Under the pieces are notes generated by a model, which was not told the DNA's origin, searched no databases, and worked only from the letters and a program-made list of their open reading frames with translations. The translations under genes and the position numbers were made by a program. Below are positions 21,042-30,911 of a stretch of 34,974 nt of DNA, piece by piece. This DNA comes from a virus: positions 1 through 34,974 of the IMG/VR virus record IMGVR_UViG_3300011116_000549, one strand, 5' to 3'. How positions within the stretch are numbered: position 1 is the stretch's first letter; every line of letters starts with the position of its first letter.

Positions 21042-23030
21042 ATGGCTTACGATACTACAACAGACGAAGATACATCTCAGTTTGACGACAAAGGCTATCC
21101 AAGAGGAATAGCATCAGTTATACAAAGCTCTAAAAATGCTAAGTTAGACCAAACTCGTCTTTGGGACTTATGTTTGATGTATCTAAATGGACAACAAAAT
21201 ATTCGTTATGATAAAAGTTTGCAACAATATGTAACATTACGAAACCAACCCGGTCGCAACCAACTTATTATCAACCTTATTCTAAATATGTATAGAGCTA
21301 TTGTATCTCGTTTAGCTACTAACTATCCATCTATTTCAGTTCTTCCTGCTTCTCCTAGTAATGAAGACATTATCAAAGCTAAGTCTTCTGAAGAAGCACT
21401 AAAGTATTTTTATCATAGAGAAAATGTAAAAAGAGATATTGAGAAGTTAGTTGAGTGGCTAGTATCTTGCGGCAATGCTGGACTACTAGAGTATTATGAT
21501 GCTGATAAAAAAGAAATAAAACTAAAAGTTATTTCACCATACGATATATTCTTTGAGGCTGGAACTAATAGCCCAGAAGAAAGTTCATTTGTTGCTCTTC
21601 GTTCTGTTGTCCGTAGAGATGACTTGATAAAAGCATACCCAGATAAGAAAGAACAAATAAAAAGCCAAGCAACATTATCAACAGAGAACGACCAAAGCGA
21701 TAATACTTATCCTCATACTCAGTCATACGATGGAGAAAGCTTTTTCTATCCCCGTGTAGAACTATATGAAATATATTTTACAGATGGTAGATATGCTTTC
21801 GTTGTAGGTAATGAATATCTATATAAAGGCGAAATACCTATTGAAAAAATACCATTTCAGTTTATTCGTTATACTAACCTCCCAGATAAGATGTGGGGTA
21901 AAGGTATGATAGAAAGCTGTATTGACTTACAGAACTTATATAATAAAGCTAGAAACCAAATAGTCCAAAATGTAGAACTAATGTCTAACCCTAAGTGGCT
22001 TATTCCTAAGACCGCTGGTGTAAATGGAACAGCTATTCGTGGAACCCCCGGTGAAATAATATTCTATAATGCTGCTGGTGGAACACCACAACAAGTAGCT
22101 TCTGTTCCTATTCCTTCTTATGTATTTGATAATATGACGAGACTACAACAAGAGATGTTGGATGTTTCAGGTATTCACTCAACTACACTAGGTCGTAGAG
22201 CAGTAGGTATTACATCAGGTAAAGCTATTTCTGCTCTTGCTGAACAAGATGTTACACAGCTTGTTATGACCCAAGACAATATAGAAGATGGTGTAAAGAA
22301 TATGGCTGAGTGTGTTCTTCTACTTATGAAGAAGTTTTACACTGAAGAGCGGTTTATTCGTATGATGGATGGTATGGGAGCTATGGTATTCCGTAAGCTA
22401 CACTCTACAGATATTGTTGATACACCAGAAATATTCTTAGAAGCTGGAACAATGTTTAGAGATGATACTGCTGACCGCGACCAGAAAGTATTACAACTAC
22501 TACAACTAGGTCTAATACCTCCAAATATTGCTCTACAAGAACTAAGTTTCAAAACAGGTAATGCTTTTGTCTTAGACGAAATAAGTAATATCAACCATGC
22601 AACAGAAATGCTTGATGCTACCAAACTTGGTGCTGAAATAGAAATATTTGCTACAGATGACCTCAAGGCTTTCAAAAAGGTCTTTGGCGACTATGTAAAG
22701 TCAGATGAATACTACACTCTTCCAACTCAAACAAGAGACTATATTAGAGATATTGTAGTTGCTATCTCAACATATCAACCACCAAACCCACAAGACCCAG
22801 TTGAGAACAAGATGAAATATAAAGTATTCCCAGCTCCAGTAAAACCAAATGAAGATGCTAAGTTTGCCCAAGAAGTATTAGCTTCATCACCTCAAGCACA
22901 AGAACAAATGCTACAGCAACAAATGGAAAATAGTATGTTAGCTGGTGCTTATGGACAAATAAAAGGTCAAGTATTACAAAAACCCCAAGGCAACGATGGA
23001 GCCGTGGTAAATAGAAGAGGAGTAGGATAA
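21042..23030 (+). CDS. Portal protein
   Basis: A 662-residue protein. The N-terminal part has the helical portal pattern (RLWDLCLMYLNGQQNIRYDK, RNQLIINLILNMYRAIVSRL), a clip/wing region with Trp-rich YTNLPDKMWGKGMIESCIDL, and a stem-and-crown region with SGIHSTTLGRRAVGITSGKA (about 385-404) and DNIEDGVKNMAECVLLLMKK. The C-terminus is Gln-rich. It forms the dodecameric ring through which TerL pumps DNA and to which adaptor and nozzle attach. Unlike the usual order, it lies after, not before, scaffold and capsid. Its ATG overlaps nothing; the next start overlaps its stop. Confidence 0.93.
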   Translation: MAYDTTTDEDTSQFDDKGYPRGIASVIQSSKNAKLDQTRLWDLCLMYLNGQQNIRYDKSLQQYVTLRNQPGRNQLIINLILNMYRAIVSRLATNYPSISVLPASPSNEDIIKAKSSEEALKYFYHRENVKRDIEKLVEWLVSCGNAGLLEYYDADKKEIKLKVISPYDIFFEAGTNSPEESSFVALRSVVRRDDLIKAYPDKKEQIKSQATLSTENDQSDNTYPHTQSYDGESFFYPRVELYEIYFTDGRYAFVVGNEYLYKGEIPIEKIPFQFIRYTNLPDKMWGKGMIESCIDLQNLYNKARNQIVQNVELMSNPKWLIPKTAGVNGTAIRGTPGEIIFYNAAGGTPQQVASVPIPSYVFDNMTRLQQEMLDVSGIHSTTLGRRAVGITSGKAISALAEQDVTQLVMTQDNIEDGVKNMAECVLLLMKKFYTEERFIRMMDGMGAMVFRKLHSTDIVDTPEIFLEAGTMFRDDTADRDQKVLQLLQLGLIPPNIALQELSFKTGNAFVLDEISNINHATEMLDATKLGAEIEIFATDDLKAFKKVFGDYVKSDEYYTLPTQTRDYIRDIVVAISTYQPPNPQDPVENKMKYKVFPAPVKPNEDAKFAQEVLASSPQAQEQMLQQQMENSMLAGAYGQIKGQVLQKPQGNDGAVVNRRGVG

Positions 23031-23737
23031 TGACTACATATGAAGTTGCTCAACTATTCAAACAATATGTAGATGATGCTGATGCTACATTTATGAGTGA
23101 TAATGATGCTGTTATGTTTCTCAACCAAGGCTATAGAGAGTTCTATTCTATGGTTGCTGAAAACGATAGCAACTTTTATGTCGCAAGAGCAGTATATGTA
23201 AATGTAAATAGCAAGACACTAAACCTTGCTACAACTGCCGCTACTCTTCCTTTAGGTGCTCTTATTGCTGGTTCAGGTGTAACAGCAACTACAAAAAGAC
23301 TTTATCGTTTGATGAGAGTAGCTGCTTGTGAAACTAACGGCGATGTTCGTTGGTATATGAACCCTTGTCGTTCTCTTGTAGAGTTGAGAAATGATACAAA
23401 TAGATATATGTTGAGAGGCAACGAACTATTATTTAGTGAAGTTAGAGATAATGCTTTATTAGAATATGTAGGTATAGAAGATAGTAAGTTTGACTTAGCT
23501 AATATTTCTACATCAGCAGGCGGTATATTTATTGATGACTTAGTTCAGTTCCACGACCTTATTTCTTTATTAGCTTGTAAGCATTATATGATAAAAGACT
23601 TTGCCGCAAACCCTGTATTAGTTCAGCAACTAGAACTAAGGATGAGAGCAATACAAGACTATCTATCTGCTGGTCGTTCTTTCTCTGCTCAAAATATGGT
23701 GATAGCAACTGATGAACTAACTTATCTGGGATATTAG
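23030..23737 (+). CDS. Head-to-tail adaptor protein
   Basis: A 235-residue protein whose start overlaps the portal stop (TAATG). The N-terminus (TTYEVAQLFKQYVDDADATF, then DNDAVMFLNQGYREFYSMVA) and the C-terminal helices (LISLLACKHYMIKDFAANPV, QQLELRMRAIQDYL) are the helical frame of phage adaptors of the P22 gp4 / T7 gp11 type, with a beta-rich middle. It would form the ring below the portal and give a base for the nozzle. The place between portal and nozzle supports this. Confidence 0.8.
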   Translation: MTTYEVAQLFKQYVDDADATFMSDNDAVMFLNQGYREFYSMVAENDSNFYVARAVYVNVNSKTLNLATTAATLPLGALIAGSGVTATTKRLYRLMRVAACETNGDVRWYMNPCRSLVELRNDTNRYMLRGNELLFSEVRDNALLEYVGIEDSKFDLANISTSAGGIFIDDLVQFHDLISLLACKHYMIKDFAANPVLVQQLELRMRAIQDYLSAGRSFSAQNMVIATDELTYLGY

Positions 23738-23749
23738 GAGGTGCTGTAA

Positions 23750-26611
23750 ATGGCTGCTAACAGACCAGAAGTTGATATTGTGGTTGATGGGACAGAACTA
23801 AAAGACCCAATAAACAACCAAACATTTATTCAGAACTTATATAAGAACAGAGGACTTTGGGAAAGCCGTGAAGGTTTCGGCACTATTGCTGAAATAAACG
23901 GGATGCTCAATGCTTTAGACTGCTCTGGTTCTGCTGGTGGTTCTTTATCGGCGGACAAAGTATATGGGTTAGAAGAGTGTTTAGGTGCTTATGCTTTTCA
24001 GACAGAGTTTGGACACGACCAAATAATAAGTATCTTTTATGCTCGCTCAAATACAGGTAATATTTATAATAGTGAAAGTGATAAAGTATATCATTATGTA
24101 GTTGTTATTTATGATGCTACAACCAATAACTATTGGTTTGAGACATTATATAAACATACTGGAGAACAAACTGAACCACTACAAGTTTCAGCTTACTATA
24201 AAGGTTATTATGAAACTAGAAACTATGGAACTGAGTTTCAGGGAACAGAACTAGCTAAACCACTAAACTTTTTCTTTAGAGACTATTTAGGCAAACTTTA
24301 TTTTGGTAATAAACAAGGTATTTGGGTTTATAACCCAGCATCATTTATTGATAACCGCTATAAGCAAGTCAACTATATAAACATTAGAAACGAACTCAAC
24401 GACCAACAAAGCAACCATTATAGCGAAACATCACTTATTACACCAATAGTTTTTGTAGATGGCTTATTCGCAGAAGACCAAGCATACTCTTATATTTCTG
24501 GTAATGATGTTTTTGACTATGTTGATATAGATACTATCAACGGAAGACTTATCTATGCTGCTGGTAAAACTATTTACTTTAGTGATATTGGAAACCCTAA
24601 TGCTGTTATAGGTCAGAACTCATTTACCTTTTGGGAAATGACTGGAAACATTACAGCTATACAATATCTAAATGATAATATTATTGTTTGGTCAGCAAGC
24701 CAAACATTTTTATATCAACCAAGCCAAGGTGTATTACTAAGCGCCGGTAGAGCTATTCGTATCCACGATGAAATAGGCTGTTTATCTCCTAATGCTGTTT
24801 TATTTAGAGAAAATGTAGTTTATTGGGTAGATGCTAATGGTGTTTATGTAACAACAAATGGACTACAACTAGAAGAACTATCTGGTCCTATCAAGCGGTT
24901 TTTTCAGTATGAAACTATAAACCCACTTATTCATTATTTTACACAAAATGGTTTTGCTGACCCAAATACTGGTAGCCCAGACTTTGTTTATAGAGCAGAA
25001 AAAAACTTTACAAATATTCATTTAGACTATGACCAAATAAACGAACAACTATTCGTTGTATTTCCTATGCTTGATATAGCTTGGGTATATAAAAATGGTT
25101 GGTATTTATGGAACTTTTCTACTATTGTAGAAAGCGAAACCGACCCAGAAACAGAAATAATAACTTATAAAACTGGTAGAAAAGTTCAGTGCGATAAACC
25201 TTGGTTTTCATCAACACAAACTAAAACTCATATTGTAGGCGGTAAAAGAGAATACGATATGTATTGTGTTGGTGGAAATGGTGAAACTGGATATGTAGAA
25301 ACAAATGTAGGAACATATACAAGCTTTCGTATCTTTGAGTGGAAAAGAGGTGGTGCCCAAGATGGTTCTACTTATGACTACATTGAGGGTAGAAGGTTTG
25401 CTGGTTTTTATAGACAACTAAGAACTAAAAACCAAATGACTATTCAGCCAAGTATTACTACATACTTTGACCCTGTAGAAAGGTTTGGTGGTTGGCTAAA
25501 TGCTGATAAAGCTGACTTTTATTATGAAGCCGATGATATGTGGTTATTACCTATTCGTATCAAACCAGACCAAGTTTCCGCTTTTGCTACTACAAATGGT
25601 ATCAAACGATATCAGTTATCATTTATTATTGATAGAACAAGATGGCGACCTGTCTATTGGGATAATAATGTAGGTAATAGTATTTATTTTATTTTACCAA
25701 CTGAAAGATGTGATGACTATACTGGATATTCTCCTAATGCTCCTGCTGCTCTAAGCGGTGTAACATTTGACTTAGCTTCAGGTCTTATTACTATCAAGTT
25801 TGATGTTGCTGCTGTTGCGGCTGGTAACTTATCTCAAGGTTGGATAAATATTCGTGGTCAAAATAAACATGACCTTATCTATATTCCATTACAAAAAGTA
25901 AATAGAAATAGAAATGCTCTTGGTGTTGGTATAAAACCACCAACAACAAATATTATTACTCAACTAGTATCATCAACATTTTTATCAACTAATGCTATGG
26001 GAACTGATGTAACAATAACTGATGGTGATGTATTTGACTGGAACCCCGGTTGGTTTCAATATGTTTCAGAGGAAGAAAGAACACAAGGTATAGACTGGGT
26101 TTATAAGTCAGCACAAATAGGTATGGAAGATACCGCACAACTAAAAGCCCGTGGTTCTTATTCACTTATCTCAACAACTGGCGAAGGAGAGCAAATAACT
26201 CCTTGGTATTTAGGTGTATGGAACTCTGTAGCTGGTTCAGACTATAAAGACTATGTAAGTCAAAATATAGACTTTGTTGGACAACCAGCAGTTAGAGAAG
26301 ACTTATTTGCTATAAATAATATAGACCCTGTAAGAACTCGTTATGAAAATATACTTGGTCTAAAAGAAAGATACTTTGCTGATAACTTACCTGCTGGTGC
26401 TATATATGGTGATGCTACAGCTCCATCTACAGGAAACTATTATGTAGATACACAAGAAGTAGATACTATTGCGACAAGCGATAGTGTTAGAGGAGAAAGT
26501 GTATCCTATACTTTCTTTGGTTTCTTACAGGATAAAGCAAATAAACTACTTATCAGAAACATCAAAATAGCCCTACAAGCCGTCGCAGGAAGAAGAAGGA
26601 GGGGTAGATAG
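23750..26611 (+). CDS. Tail nozzle / tubular protein B-like
   Basis: A 953-residue, mostly beta protein after AGGAGG. The central third has blade-like repeats typical of the beta-propeller in podovirus nozzles: YAAGKTIYFSDIGNPNAVIG, WEMTGNITAIQYLNDNIIVW, LYQPSQGVLLSAGRAIRIHD and YWVDANGVYVTTNGLQLEEL. Many Tyr, Trp and Asn residues and an Arg-rich C-terminus (AVAGRRRRGR) are seen. It corresponds to P22 gp10 or T7 gp12 by fold pattern and gene order; it closes the short tail and carries the appendages encoded next. It has the usual position after the adaptor. Confidence 0.85.
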   Translation: MAANRPEVDIVVDGTELKDPINNQTFIQNLYKNRGLWESREGFGTIAEINGMLNALDCSGSAGGSLSADKVYGLEECLGAYAFQTEFGHDQIISIFYARSNTGNIYNSESDKVYHYVVVIYDATTNNYWFETLYKHTGEQTEPLQVSAYYKGYYETRNYGTEFQGTELAKPLNFFFRDYLGKLYFGNKQGIWVYNPASFIDNRYKQVNYINIRNELNDQQSNHYSETSLITPIVFVDGLFAEDQAYSYISGNDVFDYVDIDTINGRLIYAAGKTIYFSDIGNPNAVIGQNSFTFWEMTGNITAIQYLNDNIIVWSASQTFLYQPSQGVLLSAGRAIRIHDEIGCLSPNAVLFRENVVYWVDANGVYVTTNGLQLEELSGPIKRFFQYETINPLIHYFTQNGFADPNTGSPDFVYRAEKNFTNIHLDYDQINEQLFVVFPMLDIAWVYKNGWYLWNFSTIVESETDPETEIITYKTGRKVQCDKPWFSSTQTKTHIVGGKREYDMYCVGGNGETGYVETNVGTYTSFRIFEWKRGGAQDGSTYDYIEGRRFAGFYRQLRTKNQMTIQPSITTYFDPVERFGGWLNADKADFYYEADDMWLLPIRIKPDQVSAFATTNGIKRYQLSFIIDRTRWRPVYWDNNVGNSIYFILPTERCDDYTGYSPNAPAALSGVTFDLASGLITIKFDVAAVAAGNLSQGWINIRGQNKHDLIYIPLQKVNRNRNALGVGIKPPTTNIITQLVSSTFLSTNAMGTDVTITDGDVFDWNPGWFQYVSEEERTQGIDWVYKSAQIGMEDTAQLKARGSYSLISTTGEGEQITPWYLGVWNSVAGSDYKDYVSQNIDFVGQPAVREDLFAINNIDPVRTRYENILGLKERYFADNLPAGAIYGDATAPSTGNYYVDTQEVDTIATSDSVRGESVSYTFFGFLQDKANKLLIRNIKIALQAVAGRRRRGR

Positions 26612-26613
26612 GT

Positions 26614-27255
26614 ATGAATAATGTTCGCCTTTTCTTGGACCCAAAGAACTCCAAACAGAACCTATTAGATAAGTCTCTGTTGGATAGTTCTCTTATAACT
26701 GAGAGAACCTTTGGAACTATTATTCAGGCTAACGACCCTGTTGTATTAGAAAAGAATATTGATAACAATATCTATTTAGAAAGTGGCGACCATAAAGGTT
26801 TTACTTCTAACAAACAAGGAACAATAATAAATGGTGCTTCGGGTGCTTATTTCAGTGCTCCTGTTATTTGCGACTCAGGCAGTTCTACTATATTTATCAA
26901 CTGCTCTTTTGTTCAAACAACAGCAAATACTAATGCTCTTGTTCAGATAAATAGTGGTGCTAAAGCAAGTTTTATCAACTGCTCATTTAGAAGGTTTCCT
27001 CTTACAGATAGAACAAGGGTAGGAAATGTAGATACAACTAATGCCTGCTTTATTGCTCTAAATACAGCATTATTAGGTGAAGCATTAGTAGTCGCATCAA
27101 ACCTTATGTTTTTTTCTGATGGTGATAGTGGAGCAGTAGAAATATTCAGAAATATAGGAACCGCTGCTGGTAATGGTTTTTGGATATTAGGTATGAATAA
27201 TACATCTCCATTAGTTCCAGTTGGTGCTGGTATATTCTCATTTGGAGTATTATAA
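26614..27255 (+). CDS. Beta-helix-like tail protein
   Basis: A 213-residue protein after GGAGGGG. The middle has repeated short strands with the same signature, IFINCSFVQT and SFINCSFRRF, spaced by about 22 residues, as in right-handed parallel beta-helices of tailspikes. The N-terminus (NNVRLFLDPKNSKQNLLDKS) may attach it to the nozzle. It is short for a tailspike with enzyme activity and no catalytic residues were identified. The start of the next gene overlaps its stop. A tail appendage or fibre part is likely. Confidence 0.75.
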   Translation: MNNVRLFLDPKNSKQNLLDKSLLDSSLITERTFGTIIQANDPVVLEKNIDNNIYLESGDHKGFTSNKQGTIINGASGAYFSAPVICDSGSSTIFINCSFVQTTANTNALVQINSGAKASFINCSFRRFPLTDRTRVGNVDTTNACFIALNTALLGEALVVASNLMFFSDGDSGAVEIFRNIGTAAGNGFWILGMNNTSPLVPVGAGIFSFGVL

Positions 27256-28268
27256 TGACGACAAGAACAATAACAAAATATCAGTTTTCACCAGATACAA
27301 CTATTGATGGAAATAGAATAGAACTATCATTACAAGATATACAAGATAGATACAATAGCCCAGAGTTTAGAGATATAGATATGTGGTCTGAAAACAAATA
27401 TCATTATGGTTTTACACCTCTAAATATAAATGGTGTTCCAAACTTAGTTCCATATAAACAAGGAAGTCCTTTCAACTGGGGAATAGAAAGCCAGATGTAT
27501 CCATCTGTTCCAAACTATGAAGGACCAAATAATGAGTTTCGTCTAAAAGGTGCCGCATTAGTTGACCCAGATACTGGTATTCCAAAGTTTGCTACAAACT
27601 CATTTGTCCCAACTGACTTATCTTTTTTTTGGACTGCTACACAATATTTTACAAAACCAACTATCTTACAAGACTGGACTATCTTTGGTTTTTATGATGA
27701 TAAGTTTGGTGCTGCTCCAACATCTAATAATAAATGGTATGGAAATGAGTGGGTATATTATGATGAAACATCAGAAACTATTATATGGACCGATAAATAT
27801 GTTTGTTGGATAGTAGTTGATAACCCACAAGATACAGGAAATACATTTATTAGAAATAGTGAAATACACTCTTGGGCTGCTAGTTCTGAAGGTTTGACTA
27901 TGGGTATAAACCAAAATATATATAACGGAACTACTGGATATTCTGATGAAACATTACAATATAACCCATCATTAGCTGGTCCAACAGAACAAAAAATAAA
28001 TGGTAATGCTGTTCGTTTTCATAACCTAAATATTCCAGTATTTGCTGGTAGTAGAGTTCGTTTTATATTTGGTCTTCCTGCTAACATAAAGTATGAACCA
28101 GAAGAAAACCAATATGTAGGTAATGCCGCAGAACTTCCATATTACCCAGATATAGGAACAAATACTGGAAATATTTGGGCAACTGGTAGAAATACAACTT
28201 ATCAAAATAACTTATGGAATATGTCTATCCATTGTTTAGAACCACTGGAGAAAATAAGAAATGTCTAA
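27255..28268 (+). CDS. Tail appendage or receptor-binding protein candidate
   Basis: A 337-residue, Trp/Tyr/Asn/Thr-rich beta protein coupled to the gene before it by TAATG. It has blocks such as WYGNEWVYYDETSETIIWTD and FHNLNIPVFAGSRVRFIFGLP-type strands. The pattern NLNI...S...FGLP resembles ENLNIQLSPDK...FFGVP in the next protein, suggesting that both contain related beta-sandwich domains. It starts with TTRTITKYQFSPDTTIDGNR. Location after the nozzle fits an outer tail protein that touches the host; the receptor is unknown. Confidence 0.75.
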   Translation: MTTRTITKYQFSPDTTIDGNRIELSLQDIQDRYNSPEFRDIDMWSENKYHYGFTPLNINGVPNLVPYKQGSPFNWGIESQMYPSVPNYEGPNNEFRLKGAALVDPDTGIPKFATNSFVPTDLSFFWTATQYFTKPTILQDWTIFGFYDDKFGAAPTSNNKWYGNEWVYYDETSETIIWTDKYVCWIVVDNPQDTGNTFIRNSEIHSWAASSEGLTMGINQNIYNGTTGYSDETLQYNPSLAGPTEQKINGNAVRFHNLNIPVFAGSRVRFIFGLPANIKYEPEENQYVGNAAELPYYPDIGTNTGNIWATGRNTTYQNNLWNMSIHCLEPLEKIRNV

Positions 28269-30177
28269 AATAACTCGTAAAAAACTTGTAAAAGGAACTA
28301 AACTACAAGCCCAACCTATCAGTGCTTTTGAGACAGCAGTATCATCTGGTCTAAATAACCAAGGTGTAAATGCCGATAACCTTGATAAGTATGAAAGTTC
28401 TTTTCGTCTAAACTGGTGGTTGCCTCAACTACAATATGGAAATGAACCAGACCTAATAAATAATGACCCACCTGATACAGCTTATTATGCTAAAGTTTGG
28501 TGGGATAAAGAACAAGTATATAACTTTCCTTTTATTCTTCCAGCAACACAAGATATTTGGACAACTGGTATCAACGAACAAAGTAAGTATTATACTCTTA
28601 GAGATATTACATTTACCCACGACCAAGGCGACGAACCAATATCTTATCTAGCTTATCCAGCAGTAAGTGGTTCTTGGAGTGGAACTGAATATGTAAAAAG
28701 CAATGATACAACTTATGCTCCTTATTTTTATGAGGCAAATACAAAAGACTTTGAGTTTAGTTTTCGTTTGACTTTATGGGCTAAAACTCCTAATAAAGTA
28801 AATACTGATATTACTATTTGGGAAGATGAACTAGGTTCTTGGGAAATACCATATACTGCTTTTATCAACCCAAATATGGGCTTCAACCCATTTGTTATTG
28901 AGAACCTAAATATTCAGTTATCACCAGATAAAAGTTATTGTTTTACATTAGAGTTTTTTGGTGTTCCACAAAGCCTTATTATCTTTTTACAAGGCGAGAC
29001 AACTGCTATTTCTAGGTATTGGGAACAATATCTAAAGAACCTTCAGTTTTCTTTTCGTTTTACAACACCACTAAGAAGTTTTGATGCTGAAGTAGGTGGA
29101 ACAAAAGCAGCACCACTTTCAGTTCAGAACTTTCCTTACAACTATAATAATACTCAAACTGATAATATTACTCTAAACCCAATAACTGCTGGAACACTTA
29201 TTGAGGCAAACCCTTTCCAAGAAAATATAGAAAGAATAGACCATCGTTTTCAGAATAAACTACAAGGTGGTCATAATACTTTATGGTCTAAGCCATTTGC
29301 TTCACAACAAACAAGTTTAGCAGCATATGATATTATTACTATTCAGTTGCTAAATAATACAGCAAATATGAGATGGGGTGGTTTTGATGTTAGCCAGTTT
29401 CCATATAGAACTTATAGTGGTGTGGGACCAGAAAGCAGACAAAACCTAACATCATTTGGTGATAGAAAAGCTATTAGTATCTATCATCCATTTACTATTC
29501 ACTCAGCTTATATTGGACTACAAACTAGAATAGATACTGCTGGTCTAATACACGGAAGTCCTTCTCGTAAATATCATCTAAACTCTAATACAAATGAGTT
29601 TTTTGATGGTGTATTAGATGTTGAGTTAGTTATGCATAGTGGATGGAGAGCAGATAGAACTGCTACTCAACAGATAGCTAGACTAACTATTGATGGCGAA
29701 GAGATGGGTTTCTCAAACTATATTGATAAAGCTATTGACCCAGTTATTCAGTCAAACCTAAGAACAAATGCTTCAAACTATCAAGTAGGTCTTCCTAGTA
29801 TTTGGTTATTTCAGATGAACCTAAATGGTTCTCAACCTCTAAGAGATATTGGTTTCTATGACCAAGGTTTGCCTTATTATATTGGTAGAGGTATTGGTTA
29901 TAATAGTGATGAAAGAACTTATGTAACAGATAGTGGTGGAACTATAAATGAACCAAAAACAAAAGGGCAAGAAAAACTCTTAGAAGCAAGAGTAAAAGTT
30001 AGTAATATTTCTATTCCTCCAGTTCCTACTATACCTACACCTATCCCACCACCAGAACCACCAATACTTCCGCCAGAACAACCACCAGAAACAACTAGAA
30101 TATGGGGAGGCTTATGTATTCCCGGTGTAACATTATATCTTGTAGTGAAAAAGAGCCTCGTAAAAAGCGAGTGGTAA
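28261..30177 (+). CDS. Large tail appendage protein with Pro-rich C-terminus
   Basis: A 638-residue protein, overlapping the gene before by eight bases. The N-terminus (KGTKLQAQPISAFETAVSSG) is followed by a large beta-rich body with many Tyr, Trp and Asn residues, and then a Pro-rich linker from about residue 581 (IPPVPTIPTPIPPPEPPILP) and a short hydrophobic end (IPGVTLYLVVKK). The body shares a NLNI...FG.P strand pattern with the 27255 protein. It is a likely tail fibre or receptor-binding protein. A Pro-rich linker before a hydrophobic tip is unusual and may anchor the tip to another virion protein. Confidence 0.75.
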   Translation: MSKITRKKLVKGTKLQAQPISAFETAVSSGLNNQGVNADNLDKYESSFRLNWWLPQLQYGNEPDLINNDPPDTAYYAKVWWDKEQVYNFPFILPATQDIWTTGINEQSKYYTLRDITFTHDQGDEPISYLAYPAVSGSWSGTEYVKSNDTTYAPYFYEANTKDFEFSFRLTLWAKTPNKVNTDITIWEDELGSWEIPYTAFINPNMGFNPFVIENLNIQLSPDKSYCFTLEFFGVPQSLIIFLQGETTAISRYWEQYLKNLQFSFRFTTPLRSFDAEVGGTKAAPLSVQNFPYNYNNTQTDNITLNPITAGTLIEANPFQENIERIDHRFQNKLQGGHNTLWSKPFASQQTSLAAYDIITIQLLNNTANMRWGGFDVSQFPYRTYSGVGPESRQNLTSFGDRKAISIYHPFTIHSAYIGLQTRIDTAGLIHGSPSRKYHLNSNTNEFFDGVLDVELVMHSGWRADRTATQQIARLTIDGEEMGFSNYIDKAIDPVIQSNLRTNASNYQVGLPSIWLFQMNLNGSQPLRDIGFYDQGLPYYIGRGIGYNSDERTYVTDSGGTINEPKTKGQEKLLEARVKVSNISIPPVPTIPTPIPPPEPPILPPEQPPETTRIWGGLCIPGVTLYLVVKKSLVKSEW

Positions 30178-30199
30178 TAAAAAGAACGGAGGATAATAA

Positions 30200-30892
30200 A
30201 TGGCTGCTGCTGATGAAACTAAACAAAAAACAGGTTATGAAACATTACAAGAAGAAAGAGATGCTGCTAAAGGTTTTGCTAGAGAAGCAGGAACTAGAGC
30301 AGAAGCTTCCGCACAAGAACTTCGTGGTTATTTACCAAGAGCACAAACATTAGAACAAACTGGTTTATCTGCTTTACAAGGTGCCCAACAAAGAGGAAAA
30401 CAAGCTGCTCGCCAAGAAGCAGCAAGAGGTTTAGCCGCCGCACAAGCTGGAGGTGGTTTTGGTGGTGGTGCTAGAACAGCACAACTACAAGCTACAGCAG
30501 AAGGTTTAGGAAAAAGTAGAGCAGATATTGAGGCAGAAAGCCAACTACAACAAGAGAAGTTCAAACAAAATGCTATGCAACAACAAATGGGTATCAGCGA
30601 AACTGCTGGTCAAGCTGAAGTAGAGTCCTCTGTTCAGAAGCTAGAGGGTGAAAAGTTTGCCCGTGAAGCTGGAACTCAAAGTGAAGATAGAGCAAATAAA
30701 CTTCGTCAATACCAAGAACAAATGGCTAAAATAAAAGCTGATGCTAAAGGTGGTTGGTTAGAAGATGATGATGAAGAAGGGGCACAACAAGCTATTCAGC
30801 AAATGGCTAATGCCGAACAAGACCCAGAACTAAAGAAAGTCCTACAAGCAGAAGCGGATAGAATAAAAGAAGAAGGCTTTATGGCTTTCTAA
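30200..30892 (+). CDS. Helical internal virion protein
   Basis: A 230-residue protein after CGGAGG, made almost entirely of Ala, Gln, Glu, Lys and Arg in helical pattern, with one Gly-rich segment (AQAGGGFGGGARTAQ, about residues 81-95). Such composition is typical of the first internal or ejection protein of short-tailed phages (T7 gp14-like position). The end is acidic (LEDDDEEGAQQ) then helical. Its place after the tail genes and before two larger internal proteins supports the assignment; no sequence signature proves it. Confidence 0.78.
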   Translation: MAAADETKQKTGYETLQEERDAAKGFAREAGTRAEASAQELRGYLPRAQTLEQTGLSALQGAQQRGKQAARQEAARGLAAAQAGGGFGGGARTAQLQATAEGLGKSRADIEAESQLQQEKFKQNAMQQQMGISETAGQAEVESSVQKLEGEKFAREAGTQSEDRANKLRQYQEQMAKIKADAKGGWLEDDDEEGAQQAIQQMANAEQDPELKKVLQAEADRIKEEGFMAF

Positions 30893-30911
30893 ATAAAACG
30901 GAGTAAAACAA

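Noticed and set aside
30102-30353. An 83-codon frame overlapping the end of the 28261 gene
   Set aside because: It starts in one gene and runs far into the next in another frame; both host genes are well supported, and its Lys-rich product looks like a frame shadow despite a nearby GGAGG.
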